Positions 36,186 through 48,340 are shown, numbered from the stretch's first letter. The stretch is DNA of 64,000 nt from Proteles cristata cristata (GCA_017311185.1 JAESUZ010000960.1:620001-684000), one strand, 5' to 3'. Notes: generated by a model from the sequence alone, not told the origin. A program made the numbers and translations.

Positions 36186-37599
36186 TTACTGCTACATAGT
36201 ATTTGGGTATTTTTTGGAAGAATTGAAGTTACAGTTACCATTTTCTCGAGACCAATATCCAAAAGTGTACATGGATAAGTGCTTGGACAAGAAAATCAAG
36301 ACTACTACAAAATCAAGACTTATATTAGAAACTTTGTTTTCCCTAAGGGAATTAACATTGTAAAATATTTTTTATGTGTGAAAAATCTGGTGAATTAATC
36401 TGTACACATTCTAAAATGGAAAACAAAAACTGCAAATTGACAAATGTGCTGAGTAATGAAGATTTCAGCCTATTTTATTCATTTTATAGATATTATCAAT
36501 ACCTATATTGCCATTTAAGCAAGGGGACAGAGGGTATATTACTGAAGGTAATTTTTAGTAGCACATCATGGAAACACAATGAATATTTTAAAATTAAGTA
36601 GTGAATGGATGGTCAATACGGCAAAGGTATGTCTTTATGTAAAGGTTGGTACTTAATGTGTGGTCAGTTCTGTCTTCTGTTAGATATCTTGATTTTATGT
36701 AATTCTTATTTATTCTGTCCCAATAATTTTCATTAAGGCTGACACTAAGATAGTCTGAGTTATTTGTTGTTGTTATGTGTTGTTTTTCTACGTATCCGTA
36801 TCTATGCAATAGTAAACGCCTTAAACTTTTAGTTGAGTATTTGAATAACTTGATTGAAAAAATAAGTTTATAATGGACAAGATATTTATATTATCAATGA
36901 CCTTTCACATAATTATATCTTTTTGCCTGAATACAATAACAAAAAAGAAAATGACTGTGGCTATATAAAAATATATTGCATCTTTGTTCTCCCTGTAAAA
37001 ATAGTTTATGTAAATTAAGTGTATAAAATATTCACTCAAGAATGGCCTAGAGGTACCTTGGAGAGGAATTTTAAATGAAGTGATCATAATGATTGGAGTC
37101 ATGGCAAACGATCAATTCAATTGCTGTCTCAGAGCAAAGGCACACTGTAAAATTCTGTAACAGAAAAGCATGTGATGGAGTTCTTCATTTCAAGATATAT
37201 AATTCTGGAAAGTAGTTAAAGAAGAAAAAGCCAAAGTTTTGAGAGCACTGGTTATTTGCACTCTTCAAAACATATTTAATTTTTATGCTATTGCACCAAT
37301 ATGTTCTGTGGTAAGGTAAATCCAACATTTTGAGAGATATTAACTACTTAGTTTTGTTGATATAGAGCAAAAATATAAAGAATGCATTCTAAACCTAGTA
37401 AAATGTGTCTAGACATACTGAATATTATTTAGAGCAAAAGCCATTTAGCCATGTAAAAATTCACATGACAAATTCACATTTTCTCAAGTAGAACATCATG
37501 ACACAACAATGTGATGAAGATAAATGGGAAAGAAGTGTTACAGCTATTTGGTCCAGAAAGCACCAGAAACTATGGCCTCTTTATACCTGGTATTCTAGC

Positions 37600-37765
37600 A
37601 GGATGGCTTTTCAGCTTTTTTTCTTATCAGTAAGTTGGGACTAATAATGACATCTATTTCATAGGACTGTTGTGAAGAGTATTTGAGATAATATATGTAA
37701 ATACTCATAAAGGATGAAGACTGTGCTAAGGGCCTAATTAAGTTATTAATGTTATTGTGTACACT
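37600..37765 (+). mobile_element. MIR SINE
   Basis: 'CTTATCAGTAAGTTGGGACT', 'AATAATGACATCTATTTCAT', 'AGGACTGTTGTGAAGAGTAT' and 'TTGAGATAATATATGTAAAT' follow the MIR core on the + strand. Confidence 0.75.
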
Positions 37766-38562
37766 TATAGGATATGACCCAAGGAGAGGTTTATGGTTCA
37801 AAATATCTTTCTTTTATTCTACAAATCTACAGATAATGGAAATTATGATATTGTAACTAATTCTTTTTTGTTAAAGTATATGTTAAAAATATCATTTGGA
37901 AACACAGGATATCAACTTCACTGTAACTTTGATAAGAAAGCTTTCCTGAAAATCTTTCCTGAGTGAAGGCAATTTAGAGCATATTTTAATTTTGGAGTTT
38001 GAAAGTTTGAAAAATTTATGAAATGAAACAGTGTAAACTGCAGTCTGGTATTTCAGAAAATATTGGCAACATACTGTTGTTGGATAGGTAGGAGGAAACT
38101 GGAAAGGACAGAAATCTTTAAATACTAAATTTAAAATATTTCAAATTTTCCAAGAGTGGAAAAAAATTAAGAAATAGCTATTTTTAAGAAACTGTGCTTT
38201 GTGGTTCATATGGATTTGATTAAGAGGAATTTGGTCATATCCCCTCAAATATGAAAAGAAAAACCTTAATACAGGGAAAGGTTTTACTTAAATAGCACAT
38301 GTATTCACTATTTTGAAGACACATTTTAAAAATAAAATGTAGGCATGAGTACAATACTTACATACAAGGCAACCTTATTTACAGAACTTTAAAATTGATA
38401 AACATTTTATAACGGAATGTATACATTATAGGTTCTGTAAGCTTTGCTTCTGAGTTAGTCAATATAGTATATTAGAAAATTACACAATAAGAAAATCATT
38501 ATATTAATGGCAATATGTTGTCACCTCACCAGAGTACACAAGAAGAAATGAGGTTAGTATTT

Positions 38563-38585
38563 ATTTATTTGTTTATTTATTTATT

Positions 38586-38620
<35 letters not shown>

Positions 38621-38793
38621 GCACAAGTGGGGAAGGGACAGAGAGAGAGAAAGGGAGACACAGAATCTGAAGCAGTCTCCTGGCTCTGAGCTTTCAGCAC
38701 AGAGCCTGATGTGAGGCTAAAACTCATGGACAATGAGATCATGACCTGAGCCAAAGTTGGATACTTTACCCACTGAGCCACCCAGGTGTCCTA
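38563..38793 (-). mobile_element. tRNA-Lys SINE with (GA)n expansion
   Basis: TTTATTTATTTATTTTTGAG then a pure (GA) run at 38588-38616, and head end 'CTGAGCCACCCAGGTGTCC' with a small local repeat (TAGGTGTCT). TSD TGAGGTTAGTATTT (38549-38562) and TGAAGTTAGCATTT (38801-38814). The 66-codon minus frame is the repeat. Confidence 0.92.
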
Positions 38794-38814
38794 GGTGTCT
38801 TGAAGTTAGCATTT

Positions 38815-39359
38815 CCAAACATATAAAAGAAGATTTATTTAACAGCAACAAAAACGTTTAGAGACTTCATAGAACTACGATACCCACAAAAAAATGACTT
38901 TGAAATGTTATAAAATTTCATCTTAACAAAAATAAGCTAAAATTATCATTATTATGAAATAAAACACAAACTGTAACTTATTGGGGACTTTTAAATTAGG
39001 TGATATGTAAATGTTCTACAGCATTGTCTCTATTCCAACTAGAGTCATCAAATGGTCCAGAGGATTCTTCTTTTCTGCTCATTCTCTAGGATATTACAAC
39101 CCTCAAAAAAAAATAAAAGATTTCTCAATTTAAATTGCTTTCAGATCCCTACCATTTTGCTAATTACTGTACCTTGTCCCTCTCTCTGACATTTTGTCAG
39201 TTTTACTGAGGTAACGGTTGCATATATTACAGAAAATTTAGTTCTGAAAGTCTAATCTGATAAAAAAATTTACATAACTGTTGATTGCAAATCAAGTCTC
39301 TGAGGAGGAGGTAGAATGCAAAGCTAAGCAGCTAAACTTTTCTCAAGACTTCTTTTTCT
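38815..39359. other. Unique DNA, nothing recognised
   Basis: AT-rich, no frame or transposon seen. Confidence 0.4.
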
Positions 39360-39449
39360 TTTTTTTAAGTAAACTCTACCCCCAACATGGGGCTTGACCT
39401 CATGACCCGGAGATCAAGAGCCACAACCTCCACCTGCCAGCCACCCCTC
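39360..39449 (-). mobile_element. Old tRNA-Lys SINE, head only
   Basis: 'TTTTTTAAGTAAACTCTACC', 'CAACATGGGGCTTGACCTCA', 'GACCCGGAGATCAAGAGCCA' and CCAGCCACCCCTCC match the older carnivore SINE subfamily. Confidence 0.75.
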
Positions 39450-40600
39450 CAAGTTTCCTTCTTGGAATAATTCCTTAACATAGGAAATAACAAACAGCAA
39501 CCCCTTATTTAAACATATTTAGTAATATGCAATTCATTCAATTCATTATGGAACTAGAAATTTAACTTCTCAGGGGTGAACTACTTCATATTTAATTTTT
39601 GAAAAAAAAACCCTACATCCAAAATATCAATTAAAGCTGTTGGCACAATTTCTATTAGATTCTTGCCCAAACCTCTAGTTTCCTTACACATTTTTAATTA
39701 GTAATGTTAATTTTTTGGACAGATTTTGTATTCTTAATTTTTCTAATATGGCTTAGAAAGTAAAATAATGTTGAACAAGAAAACTACATTGTGGTTTATC
39801 TAGCTTAATACCTGATGTGATTATTTAGCATAGTAAAATAAAGCAGAAGCATTCCCATGTATTTTTGTATTTGTCATTTTATTTATTTCCTAATTTTCAT
39901 GGATTGGTGGTCAAGGTAAATTCAACAGGTAGTCTATAAGAGAGATAGGGTTCTATGTAACACTCATTCTGTATTTTGTAGAACCCCTGCTAAAATTAAT
40001 TTTAGAGAGTGAAACAGGGACTCCAGACCATTATGACATTCAAAGTTTCTTTCTTGAATGTAGACAAATAGGGACTAGCTTTACCTCTCCATCAGTCCCA
40101 ACTTCAAATGGAAAAATATATGCAAAGGACAACCAGAACTTAACAGACCCTCAGAAAGCCAGCCCTCCCTAAGGTTCATCTGCCATACCGGAGCACGGGA
40201 AGACCAGAAGAGAGCCAGAGAGCCTGAGTAGAGACTGCTTACTGATTTTAGAATCAGTAACCTGACCCCCTAATTAAGTGGGAGTTTTGCCCAATAGGTA
40301 CTGGAATGAAAGAACTGGCCATACTCTTCATCCCACAGGAAACACTGGGCATAAGAACGTAGATGAGGGTTGACATGGTTTTTACAATTAAGAATGGCAA
40401 AATCAGATTCTTTGTGGTTTTCTATTTTTAATTAAAAGCAAATACCCAAATAAAACACAAGAACATGCCAATAGTTTCTGAGGTTGCTTTTTTATTCAAC
40501 AATTGAAACATATAAGTCAATGTTTTCAATCACTTTCAGAAGATATAATATGTGATCATCATGTTCAGTGCAGAGTTTGTTTGCCTATTTATTGATTTAC
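39450..40600. other. Unique DNA with a GC-richer patch
   Basis: 40010-40380 is GC-richer than its surroundings (for example 'GGAGCACGGGAAGACCAGAA' at 40191-40210) and could be an unrecognised old LTR. No frame or diagnostic motif was found. Confidence 0.3.
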
Positions 40601-41244
40601 TATGTCTCAAGTTTTTACTTAAATTTTAGTATATTAACATATAGTACAGTATTAATTTCAGGAGTAGAATCTAGTGATTCATCACTTATGTACAACAGCC
40701 AGTGCTCATCACAACAAGTGCTCTCCTTAATATCCATTTCCTATTTAGTCCATTCTCTGCACACTTCCCCTCCAGCAACAATAAGTTTCTTCTCTATGAT
40801 TAAGAGTCTCTTTTGTGGCTTGTATCTCTTTTTTTTTCTTTCTCCTATGTTAATTTGTTTTGTTTATTAAATTCCACATATCAGTGAAATCATATGATAT
40901 TTGTCTTTCACTGACTTATTTCACATAGCATAATACACTCTAGCTTCATCCATGTTGCAAATAGCAAGATTCGTTCTTTTTTATATGAGTAATATTCTAT
41001 TGTGTGTGAATAGATACACACAAACACACATACATACACACACATATATATATTCCAACATCTCTTTATACATGTATCAGTCAATGAACATTTGGGCTCT
41101 TTCATAATTTGGCTATTGTTAATAAAATTGCTATAAACATTGAGGCACATGTACTCCTTCAAATCAGTGTTTTTGTATCCTTTGGTTAAATACCTAGTTG
41201 TGGAATTGCTGGGTCATAGGGTAGTTCAATTTTTAACTTTTAAT

Positions 41245-41346
41245 TTTTTTTAATATTTATTTTAGTTTTGAGAAAGTGACAGAGTGTGAGCAGGGGAGGG
41301 ACAGAGAGAAAGGGAGACACAGAATCTGAAGTAGGTTTCAGACTCT
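41245..41346 (-). mobile_element. 5'-truncated SINE at L1 deletion junction
   Basis: 'TTAATATTTATTTTAGTTTT', 'GTGTGAGCAGGGGAGGGACA' and 'CACAGAATCTGAAGTAGGTT', then it stops at CAGACTCTG without the tRNA head. L1 sequence on its two sides is not contiguous, so a deletion accompanied or followed the insertion. Confidence 0.8.
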
Positions 41347-42179
41347 GATTTGATTTGACTAATATTTTGTAGATAATTTTTCCATCCATGTTCATCAGGG
41401 ATATTGGCCTGTAATTCTCCTTTTTAGTGACTTTTTCGTCTGCTTTTGAAATCACTGTAATGCTGACTTCATAGAAAAAGTTTGGAAGTTTTCCTTCCAT
41501 TTCTATTTTTTGGAAAAGTTTGAGAAAAATAGGTATTAACTCTTCTTTTAATATTTGGTAGATTTCCCCTGGGAAACCATCTGGTCCTGGACATTTGTTT
41601 GTTGGGAGATACTTAATTACTGATTCAACTTCTTTGCTGGTTATCAGCCTGTTTTAGTTTTCTATTTACTCTTGTTTCAGTTTTGGTAGTTTATATGTTT
41701 CTAGGAATTTATCCATTTCTTCCAGATTGCCCAATGTGCTGGCATGTAATTTTTTATAATATTCTCTTATAATTGTTTTTCTGCGATGTTCATTGTGATA
41801 TCTTCTCTCTCACTGTGTTTTATTTATTTGAGTTCTTTCTCTTTTATAAGTCTGGCTAGGGGTTTATTAATTTTATTAAATTTTTCAAAGAACCAGCTCT
41901 TAGTTTCATTAATCTGTTCTACTGTTTTATCTGTTTCTATATCATACAATTCTGCTCTAATCTTTACTATTTATTTTCCTTTGCTATTTTAGGCTTCATG
42001 TGTTTTTCTTTTTCTATTGGCTTTAGGTGTAAGGTTAGACTGTGTATTTGAAATTTTTCTGGCTCCTTGAGGTAGGCTTGTATTGCATATACCTCCCTTT
42101 TAGGTGCACTTTTGTTACATTCCAAAGGTTTTGAACCAAAATGTTTTTATTTTTATTTGTTTCCACATGTGTGTGATAT

Positions 42180-42213
<34 letters not shown>
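42180..42213 (+). repeat. (TG)n microsatellite
   Basis: About 16 TG dinucleotides within the L1 remnant. Confidence 0.9.
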
Positions 42214-42218
<5 letters not shown>

Positions 42219-42470
42219 CCTGTAACTTTCTGGTTAACTCATTAATTCTTTAGTAGAATGTTTTTTAACCTCCTTGTATTTGTGGTCTTTCCAAATTTTT
42301 TTCTTGTGGTTGACTTCAAGTTTCATAGTGTTGTGGCTGGAAACTATGTATGCTATGATTTCAATCTTTTTATATTTGTTGATTCCTGATTTGTGACCCA
42401 GCTATATTTGAGAATGCTCCATGTGCCTTGAAAAGAATGTGTAATCCGCTGATTTAGGGTAAAATATTCT

Positions 42471-42680
42471 TTTCTTAAAAAATAATTTTTGAAGTTTATT
42501 TACTTTGAGAGATAGAGAAAGCAAAGGAGGGACAGAGAATGAGAGGGAGAGAGAGAGTCCCAGGCAGGCTCTGCTGTCAGCGTGGAGTCCGATACAGGGC
42601 TCAAACTCACCAACCATGAGATCATAAGTTGGAGGATTCAAGAGTTGGAGTTTTAACTGACTGAGCCACCCAGGCACCCC
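42471..42680 (-). mobile_element. tRNA-Lys SINE inside the L1
   Basis: Head end 'CTGAGCCACCCAGGCACCCC'. TSD TAGGGTAAAATATTCT (42455-42470) and TAGGGTGAAATATTCT (42681-42696). A 91-codon minus frame at 42402-42677 is this repeat. Confidence 0.93.
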
Positions 42681-45050
42681 TAGGGTGAAATATTCTAAAT
42701 ATATCTGTTAAGTCCATCTGGTCCAGTGTGTCATTCAAAGCCATTGTTTCCTTTTTGATGTTCTGCTTAGATGATCTATTGCTGTAAATGGGATGTTAAA
42801 GTCCCCTACTATTATTGTATTATTATCAATGAGTTCCTTTATGCTTGCTATTAATTGTTTGATATATTTGGGTGCTTTCAAGTTGGGGGAATAATGATTT
42901 ATAATTGTTAGCTATGCTTGTTGGATAGTCCCCTGTATTATGATATAATGCCCTTCTTTATCTCTTATTACAGTCATTGGCTTAAAATCTAGTTTGTCTT
43001 GTATAAATATGGCTACACTGGCTTTCTCCTGATGTCCATTAGGATGATAAATGGTTCCCCAACTCCTCACTTTCATTCTACTGATGTCTTTATAAAACAA
43101 GTCTCTTGTAGGCAAAGTATATTGGTCTTTTTTTTTTTTTTACTCATTCTGATACTTTATAACTTTTGAATGGAACATTTGATCCATTTACACTCAGCCT
43201 GATCACTGATAGATACAAATTTAGTGCCATTGTATTACTTGTTAAGTCATTGTTTATGTACATTTTCAGTGTTCCTTTCTAGTCTTTTTTGCTTTGGTCT
43301 TTCTGTCCCCCTTAAAAATCTCATTTAACCTTTCTTGCAGGGATGATTTGGTAGTCACAGACTCCTTTAGTTGTTGTTTGTCTGGGAAACTTTTTATCTC
43401 TTCTTCTATTTTTCAGGGCAGCCTTGCTAGACAGAGTATTCTTGGCTGTATAGTTTTGTTTTCCCATTAAGCACATTGAGTATATTATGATACTCACTTC
43501 TGATCCACCAAGTTTTTGTGGAGAAATCTACCGCTAACTTGATTTGTCTTACCTTAAAGGCTAGGGATGCCTTTTTTCTTGCTGCTTTTAGGGTTTTTTT
43601 CTTATCTCTTTATTTTGTAAATTTAACTATAATATGTCTTGGTGATGGCTTGCTTTTGTTGATTTTGATGGGAATTTTCTGTGCCTCCTGGATTTGAATA
43701 TCTGTTTTGTTCCCCATATTAAGGAAGTTTTCACCTATAATCTTCTCAAATAAACCTTCTGGTGCTTTTTCCTCTCTTCTTCTAGGACATCTATGATAAG
43801 AATGTTATTATACCTTATGGCATTGCTGAGTTCCCTAAGTCTGCATTTGTGATACAGTATTTTTCTTTCCCTCTTCAGCTTCATTATTTTCCATAATTTT
43901 ATATTCTATATCACTTACTCCTCTGCTTTTTCCATCTTTGTGGTCATTACATCCAGTTTCACATCTCTGTTATAGCATTTTTAAATTTTGGGCTGAATAG
44001 TTTTTAGGCCTTTTATCTCTGTATTAAGGAACTCCCTGGTGTCTTCTATGCTTTTCTCAAGCCCAGCTAGTATCCTTATGATTGTTGCTTTAAATTCTGG
44101 ATCAAGCATATTACTTATTTCTGTTGCAAGTAGATTCCATGCCATGGTTTTTCCTTGTTCTTTCTTTTGGGATAAATTTCTCCATAGCATCATTTTGTCT
44201 AGGTCTCTGCTTCCTCTATGTTTTAGAAAAGACAGTTATGTTTCCTGCTCCTGAGAGTAATGGTTTTATCAAGATGAGGTCATATATTGTCCAGAGCCTG
44301 GTGCCTCAGGAAGTGTTTCTGGAGTATGCTGCATGCACTCTGCTGCTGTGTTTTGGCTCTTTTCTCACATCAGTCCTCTGCAGAGTTTCTCTTTCCCTCC
44401 AGTGGAGAGTGTTGTGACTTGGCTAGTGTGGTGAGTTTTACATAGGTGTGCTCTGGCCTGCTTGTTAAAAGAGGCCTGATCCTATTCCCACTACAGCTGA
44501 AGTTTGCAGCACTCTGTGGTTCATAGATAGTGTAGGGGATTGTGCTGGATTTTTCAGGGATGGGACCACCTCTCTGGTTCTCAGACACACTAGCTCTAGT
44601 AAAGAAGCTCTAGTATAAAAGCACCTGCATGGGGTGGGGGTGGAGGCAGGGCTTGGTGTAAGTGTCTCAGTCTTCCTTTGTTGGTGTGCTTCTCACTGAA
44701 GTTAGTCAGTGCTGATGGGTGGGCGGGTGGGGGAATTTGTACCAGCCCTCTCCCTGAGAGGGGAGTTCATGCCTGTCACAATCTCCCTTCATGTGTCCTA
44801 GGCATACCTAAAATCTCTGCCTTCACTCTGTGTCCTGGCTATCTGCCCACCCAGCAGGGCAGTGCATCTGTGTTTTATATCGAGCACACCAGCTGAGTTT
44901 CAAAACTCTAAACTTTAGAGACCTGGAATGGTGCAGACCCATACTGGTCCTCTGGGGGAGGGTCTTACCACCCTGGGCCTGGTGCTGGTTTGTGCCAAAA
45001 GGGCAGTCACACCAACACACAGGAGTTTGGAGTTCAAAGTGCAGCAAGAG

Positions 45051-45280
45051 AGGCGCCTGGGTGGCTTAGTCGGTTAAGCATCCGACTTTCGCTTAGGTCA
45101 TGATCTCGCGTTTGTGGGTTTGAGCCGCGCGTTGGGCTCTGTGCTGACTGCCAGCTCAGAGCCTGGAGCCTGTTTCAGTCTGTGACTCCCTCTCTCACTG
45201 ACCCTCCCCTGCTCATTCTGTCTCTCTCTCTCTCTCCTAGAAATAAATAAATAAAAAAAAAAAAATTAAAAAAAAAAAAA
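45051..45280 (+). mobile_element. Young felid SINE inside the L1 5'UTR
   Basis: 'AGGCGCCTGGGTGGCTTAGT', 'CCGACTTTCGCTTAGGTCAT', 'GTGCTGACTGCCAGCTCAGA', 'CTCCTAGAAATAAATAAATA', poly-A. TSD CAAAGTGCAGCAAGA at 45035-45049 and 45281-45295. Confidence 0.95.
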
Positions 45281-45639
45281 CAAAGTGCAGCAAGAAGCCT
45301 GAGTCCAGATTAGTTGCCATCAGCATGTGTCTCTGCTCCTATGCTTAAGGGACAGCGGAGTGCAATGGTGCCTGTGCTCTCTTTTCTCCCCTGAGATGCA
45401 GTGCCACCTCCCCCAGGTGTACTCCAAAAAGGGGGAACCATCTCTCCCAGTGTGTTCCAGGTGATACTCATATTATGCTGTCCACTACCAGGCCTTGGCA
45501 CTCCTCCACAGGACAGTGCAGAGTTTAAATGCTATCAAAATTACATTCGTTGTATCTAAACTGTATTATTTCTTAACTTCCCTTTAGTAGCTACTATCCA
45601 AAAGGAAAAAATATGGGAAAATATTAAATTGCTTCTCTG

Positions 45640-46175
45640 TGATGATGTCATAAAGCAAAGCAAAAACAAGTATTCTTGCATATTGCTAATGAGAGCGTGA
45701 GTTTTTCGAATAGGAAAACAACATAATGTGCCTAATAACTAAATGTGTATACAACTCAAATGCCCATTAGATAATGAAGAGATAATTAAAAGTACTAAAT
45801 CAACACAGTGGAATATTATTCAGCCATATAAAAGGAGATACTGATACATGCTACACTGTGGATGAAACTTGAATGTTATGCCAAGAGAAAGAAGCCAGAA
45901 ACAAAGGCCACATATTGTATGATTTAATTTTTATAAAATATCTTATGAAGGTAAATCTAAATCAATACAGAGAGAAAATTGATTACTGGTTTCCAGGGCC
46001 TGTGGGAAAGAAGAATTGACAGTGATTGCTAATATATATAGGGTTTCTTCTTACGGTGATAAAAATATTCTGGAATTAGACAGTGGTGATGATTGCACAA
46101 TCTTGTGAATATGCTGAAAATTACTGAATTGTGTGTCTGAACATATTCTGTGGAGTTATAACAATTAACAAATAT
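45640..46175 (+). mobile_element. Old L1 3' end
   Basis: 'AGTGGAATATTATTCAGCCA', 'GGATGAAACTTGAATGTTAT', 'ATTACTGGTTTCCAGGGCCT', 'GTGGTGATGATTGCACAATC' and 'TGAAAATTACTGAATTGTGT' follow the conserved ORF2 C-terminus and 3'UTR of old L1M elements on the + strand. 5' truncated and diverged. Confidence 0.75.
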
Positions 46176-46304
46176 ATAAAAATGGTTAGTTCAGGATATT
46201 TGTCTTGGCAAGCAATTGATGACAACATGAAAAAACATCAAGTGAGAATCTCTGAAGATATTCTAAATTGTAATAGCAAAATTGTCGGTGTCCTTATGCC
46301 ATAC

Positions 46305-46465
46305 TAAGTTTTGGTTAAGCACTCTGCATATATTGCCTTTTTATTAATTATATCAATCTATTTTAGGTAGATATTATTAAGTTCCTCATCCTGTAGAAAA
46401 AGAAACAAAGGCAGGAGAGACAGTGACATGCCTAAAGTGGCACTGTTTGCATTCCATACTTTGAT
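46305..46465 (-). mobile_element. MIR SINE
   Basis: 'AAGCACTCTGCATATATTGC', 'TTTTAGGTAGATATTATTAA' and 'AAGAAACAAAGGCAGGAGAG' follow the reversed MIR core. Confidence 0.65.
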
Positions 46466-46559
46466 CAACAATCACAGTTTGGAAAATGAAATTCTGTTAA
46501 GCAGAGTAAGTAGACTCTCCATGTCTTGTTATACAAGGACTAATATCCTGGGAAGCAGT

Positions 46560-46770
46560 AGAACACTGTAATTAAAATCATGTGTTCTGGTGCCACAGAG
46601 TAACATACTATAGCCCAGATCTGACATATGTTGGCTCAATCATTGGGCAATGTATTGAATTCTCTGTTCTCAGTTCCTTCTTAGTCAATGAAATGGTGAT
46701 ATTTTCTAAGTTATTATGTGAAATAACCTGAGTAAAGTGGTTAGCATAAATTGGAATATAGCAGAACCTA
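46560..46770 (+). mobile_element. MIR SINE
   Basis: 'AAAATCATGTGTTCTGGTGC', 'CATTGGGCAATGTATTGAAT', 'TCAGTTCCTTCTTAGTCAAT', 'GAAATGGTGATATTTTCTAA' give a nearly full-length MIR on the + strand. Confidence 0.7.
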
Positions 46771-46775
46771 TGCAA

Positions 46776-47215
46776 TGGTTAATTTTGTATGTCAATTTGA
46801 GTAGGCACATTATCCAGACATTTCATGAAATATTATTCTAGATATTTCTCTGAAGGTATTTTTAAAGATGATACCAACTTTTAAATCAGTAGACTTTGAG
46901 TAAAGCAAATGACTATATTATTTTCCATGATATGAGTGAGCCTTATCTACTTAGGTGAAGGCCTTAACAAAAGGAAGATTGATATCCCTGGAAAAAGAGG
47001 AAATTCTGCAAGGAGACTACCTCTGAATGAAAACTGAACCTCTCCTTGGGGGTTTTCAGCCTACTGGTCAACCTTATAAATTTTAGACTTGCCAGCTTCC
47101 AGTTGTGTGAGCCAAATTCTTAAAAAAACAATCCTCATTCTGTCTGTCTGTCTCTCTCTGTCTCTCTCTGTCTCTGTCTCTCTCTCTCTCTCCCCTCTTC
47201 CCCCATACCTCTATT

Positions 47216-47260
<45 letters not shown>

Positions 47261-47307
47261 TCTATTGGTTCTGTTTCTCTGGAGAACCCAGAATAATACA
47301 CTTTAAT
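46776..47307 (+). mobile_element. Old LTR-like mammalian repeat with microsatellites
   Basis: It begins 'AATGGTTAATTTTGTATGTC' and ends 'ATTGGTTCTGTTTCTCTGGA' plus GAACCCAGAATAATACA, the two ends of a widespread mammalian interspersed repeat whose family name I am not certain of. Between 'GTGAGCCAAATTCTTA' and that end lie a TCTG/TCTC tract (47138-47193) and a CA run (47219-47254). Frames at 47083-47334 are these tracts. Confidence 0.6.
47138..47254 (+). repeat. Compound (TCTG/TCTC)n and (CA)n microsatellite
   Basis: TCTGTCTGTCTGTCTCTCTC at 47140 onward, then CCCC-rich spacer, then about 17 CA units at 47219-47254. Confidence 0.9.
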
Positions 47308-47339
47308 AAAGTTTGTTCTTATTATTAAAAACAAAGATA

Positions 47340-47555
47340 GGGGCGCCTGGGTGGCTTAGTCGGTTGGGCGTCCGACTTTCGCTTAGGTCATGATCTCACG
47401 GTTCGTGGGTTCGGGCCCTGCGTCAGGCTCTGTGCTGACTGCCAGCTCAGAGCCGGGAGCCTGTTTCAGTCTGTGACTCCCTCTCTCTCTGACCCTCCCC
47501 TGCTCACGCTGTCTCTCTCTCTCTCCTAGAAATAAATAAAACATTTAAAAAAAAC
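47340..47555 (+). mobile_element. Young felid SINE
   Basis: 'GGGGCGCCTGGGTGGCTTAG', 'GTCCGACTTTCGCTTAGGTC', 'TGACTGCCAGCTCAGAGCCG'. TSD AAAAACAAAGATA at 47327-47339 and again at 47556-47568. Very little decay. Confidence 0.96.
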
Positions 47556-48089
47556 AAAAACAAAGATAAATTGCCAAAAATATATTTTACAATCCCATTT
47601 TTGCAAGTAATAAAGTTTATGTTTATACATATACCTGTTTCTTATAGACAGAAATGTAGACAATGCACATAGGGTGAATAATGGAGAAGTAATTTCAGAC
47701 TTTCTATTTTGTATACATCTGTGTGGCCTGTTGTGAATCATTAAACATTTGGCTCTTGTAGTTTGAAAGAATATGTATATGAAATATTTAAATTTAAATT
47801 ATTTAAAAATCAACAAAGCATAAAACAATGATTATAAACAAAGCATCTAGGAAGAATCTGATATGTCAGTTTGGAGGCAAGGTTACCCTCAGTTGGGCCA
47901 TACTTGAAAATGAAATGCTAGCAGAAGGAAGGAAAAAGCGGTGTTGTAGTCCAAACCCAAACATAAAAGTAGAGAATTAGTAGAAAAATCAATGCAATAC
48001 TGAAATTATCACTTTTTCCCGAGTCCTCTCTTGGTTTCCAGATACCATTTGCTTTTGTGAATGATTTGCAAAAGTTCTTTGGAGATTCT

Positions 48090-48340
48090 GGGGCGCCTGG
48101 GTGCCTTAGCCGGTTAAGCGTCCAACTTTCGCTTAGGTAATGATCTCGCGGTTCGTGGGTTTGAGCCCTGCGTCGGGCTCTGTGCTGATTGCCAGCTCAG
48201 AGCCTGGAGCCTGTTTCAGAGTCTGTGACTCCCTCTCTCTCTGATCCTCCCCTGCTCACGCTGTCTCTCTCTCTATCTCTCTCTCTCTCTCTCTCTCTCC
48301 CCTAGAAATAAATAAAAACATTTTTAAAAATTAAAAAAAA
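48090..48340 (+). mobile_element. Young felid SINE, CT tract expanded
   Basis: Head GGGGCGCCTGGGTGCCTTAG, long CT run at 48261-48299, CCCTAGAAATAAATAAAAAC tail. TSD AAGTTCTTTGGAGATT (48072-48087) and AAGTTCTTTAGAGATT (48340-48355). Confidence 0.95.

Larger units (their letters stand above)
32633..38548. other. Long interval nearly free of young transposons
   Basis: Almost 6 kb with no tRNA SINE, L1 or LTR, only ancient MIR/L2-like pieces (about 36080-36185 and 37600-37765). 33770-35500 is AT-rich and dense in TAAT/ATTA-type motifs (for example 'AATTAATTAATCCTGTAAGG' at 35236-35255). Frames of 60-75 codons here overlap one another on both strands and look like chance. No exon was recognised. 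Confidence 0.45.
40605..45520 (-). mobile_element. L1 LINE, minus strand, internally deleted
   Basis: On the minus strand the order is 5'UTR (about 44260-45520, GC-rich), ORF1 (about 43300-44250), ORF2 endonuclease and reverse transcriptase regions (about 41346-43150) and 3' end (40605-41240). On the + strand this reads in reverse: 'CTTCATCCATGTTGCAAATA', 'GGAATTGCTGGGTCATAGGG', 'ATATTGGCCTGTAATTCTCC', 'ATCTGGTCCTGGACATTTGT', 'AAAGAACCAGCTCTTAGTTT', 'TGCCCTTCTTTATCTCTTAT' and 'ACTATAATATGTCTTGGTGA'. The junction of 3' end and RT, at the SINE at 41245-41346, lacks the distal ORF2 part. Frames are broken throughout. Three SINEs lie inside. It once encoded an RNA-binding chaperone and an endonuclease/reverse transcriptase, and none is intact now. 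Confidence 0.88.

Noticed and set aside
41017..41050. CA-rich array in L1 as possible Z-DNA element
   Set aside because: Impure repeat inside the L1 3' region, with no sign of function.
44823..45069. Facing frames of 74 and 79 codons
   Set aside because: They lie in the GC-rich L1 5'UTR, where stop codons are rare by composition.
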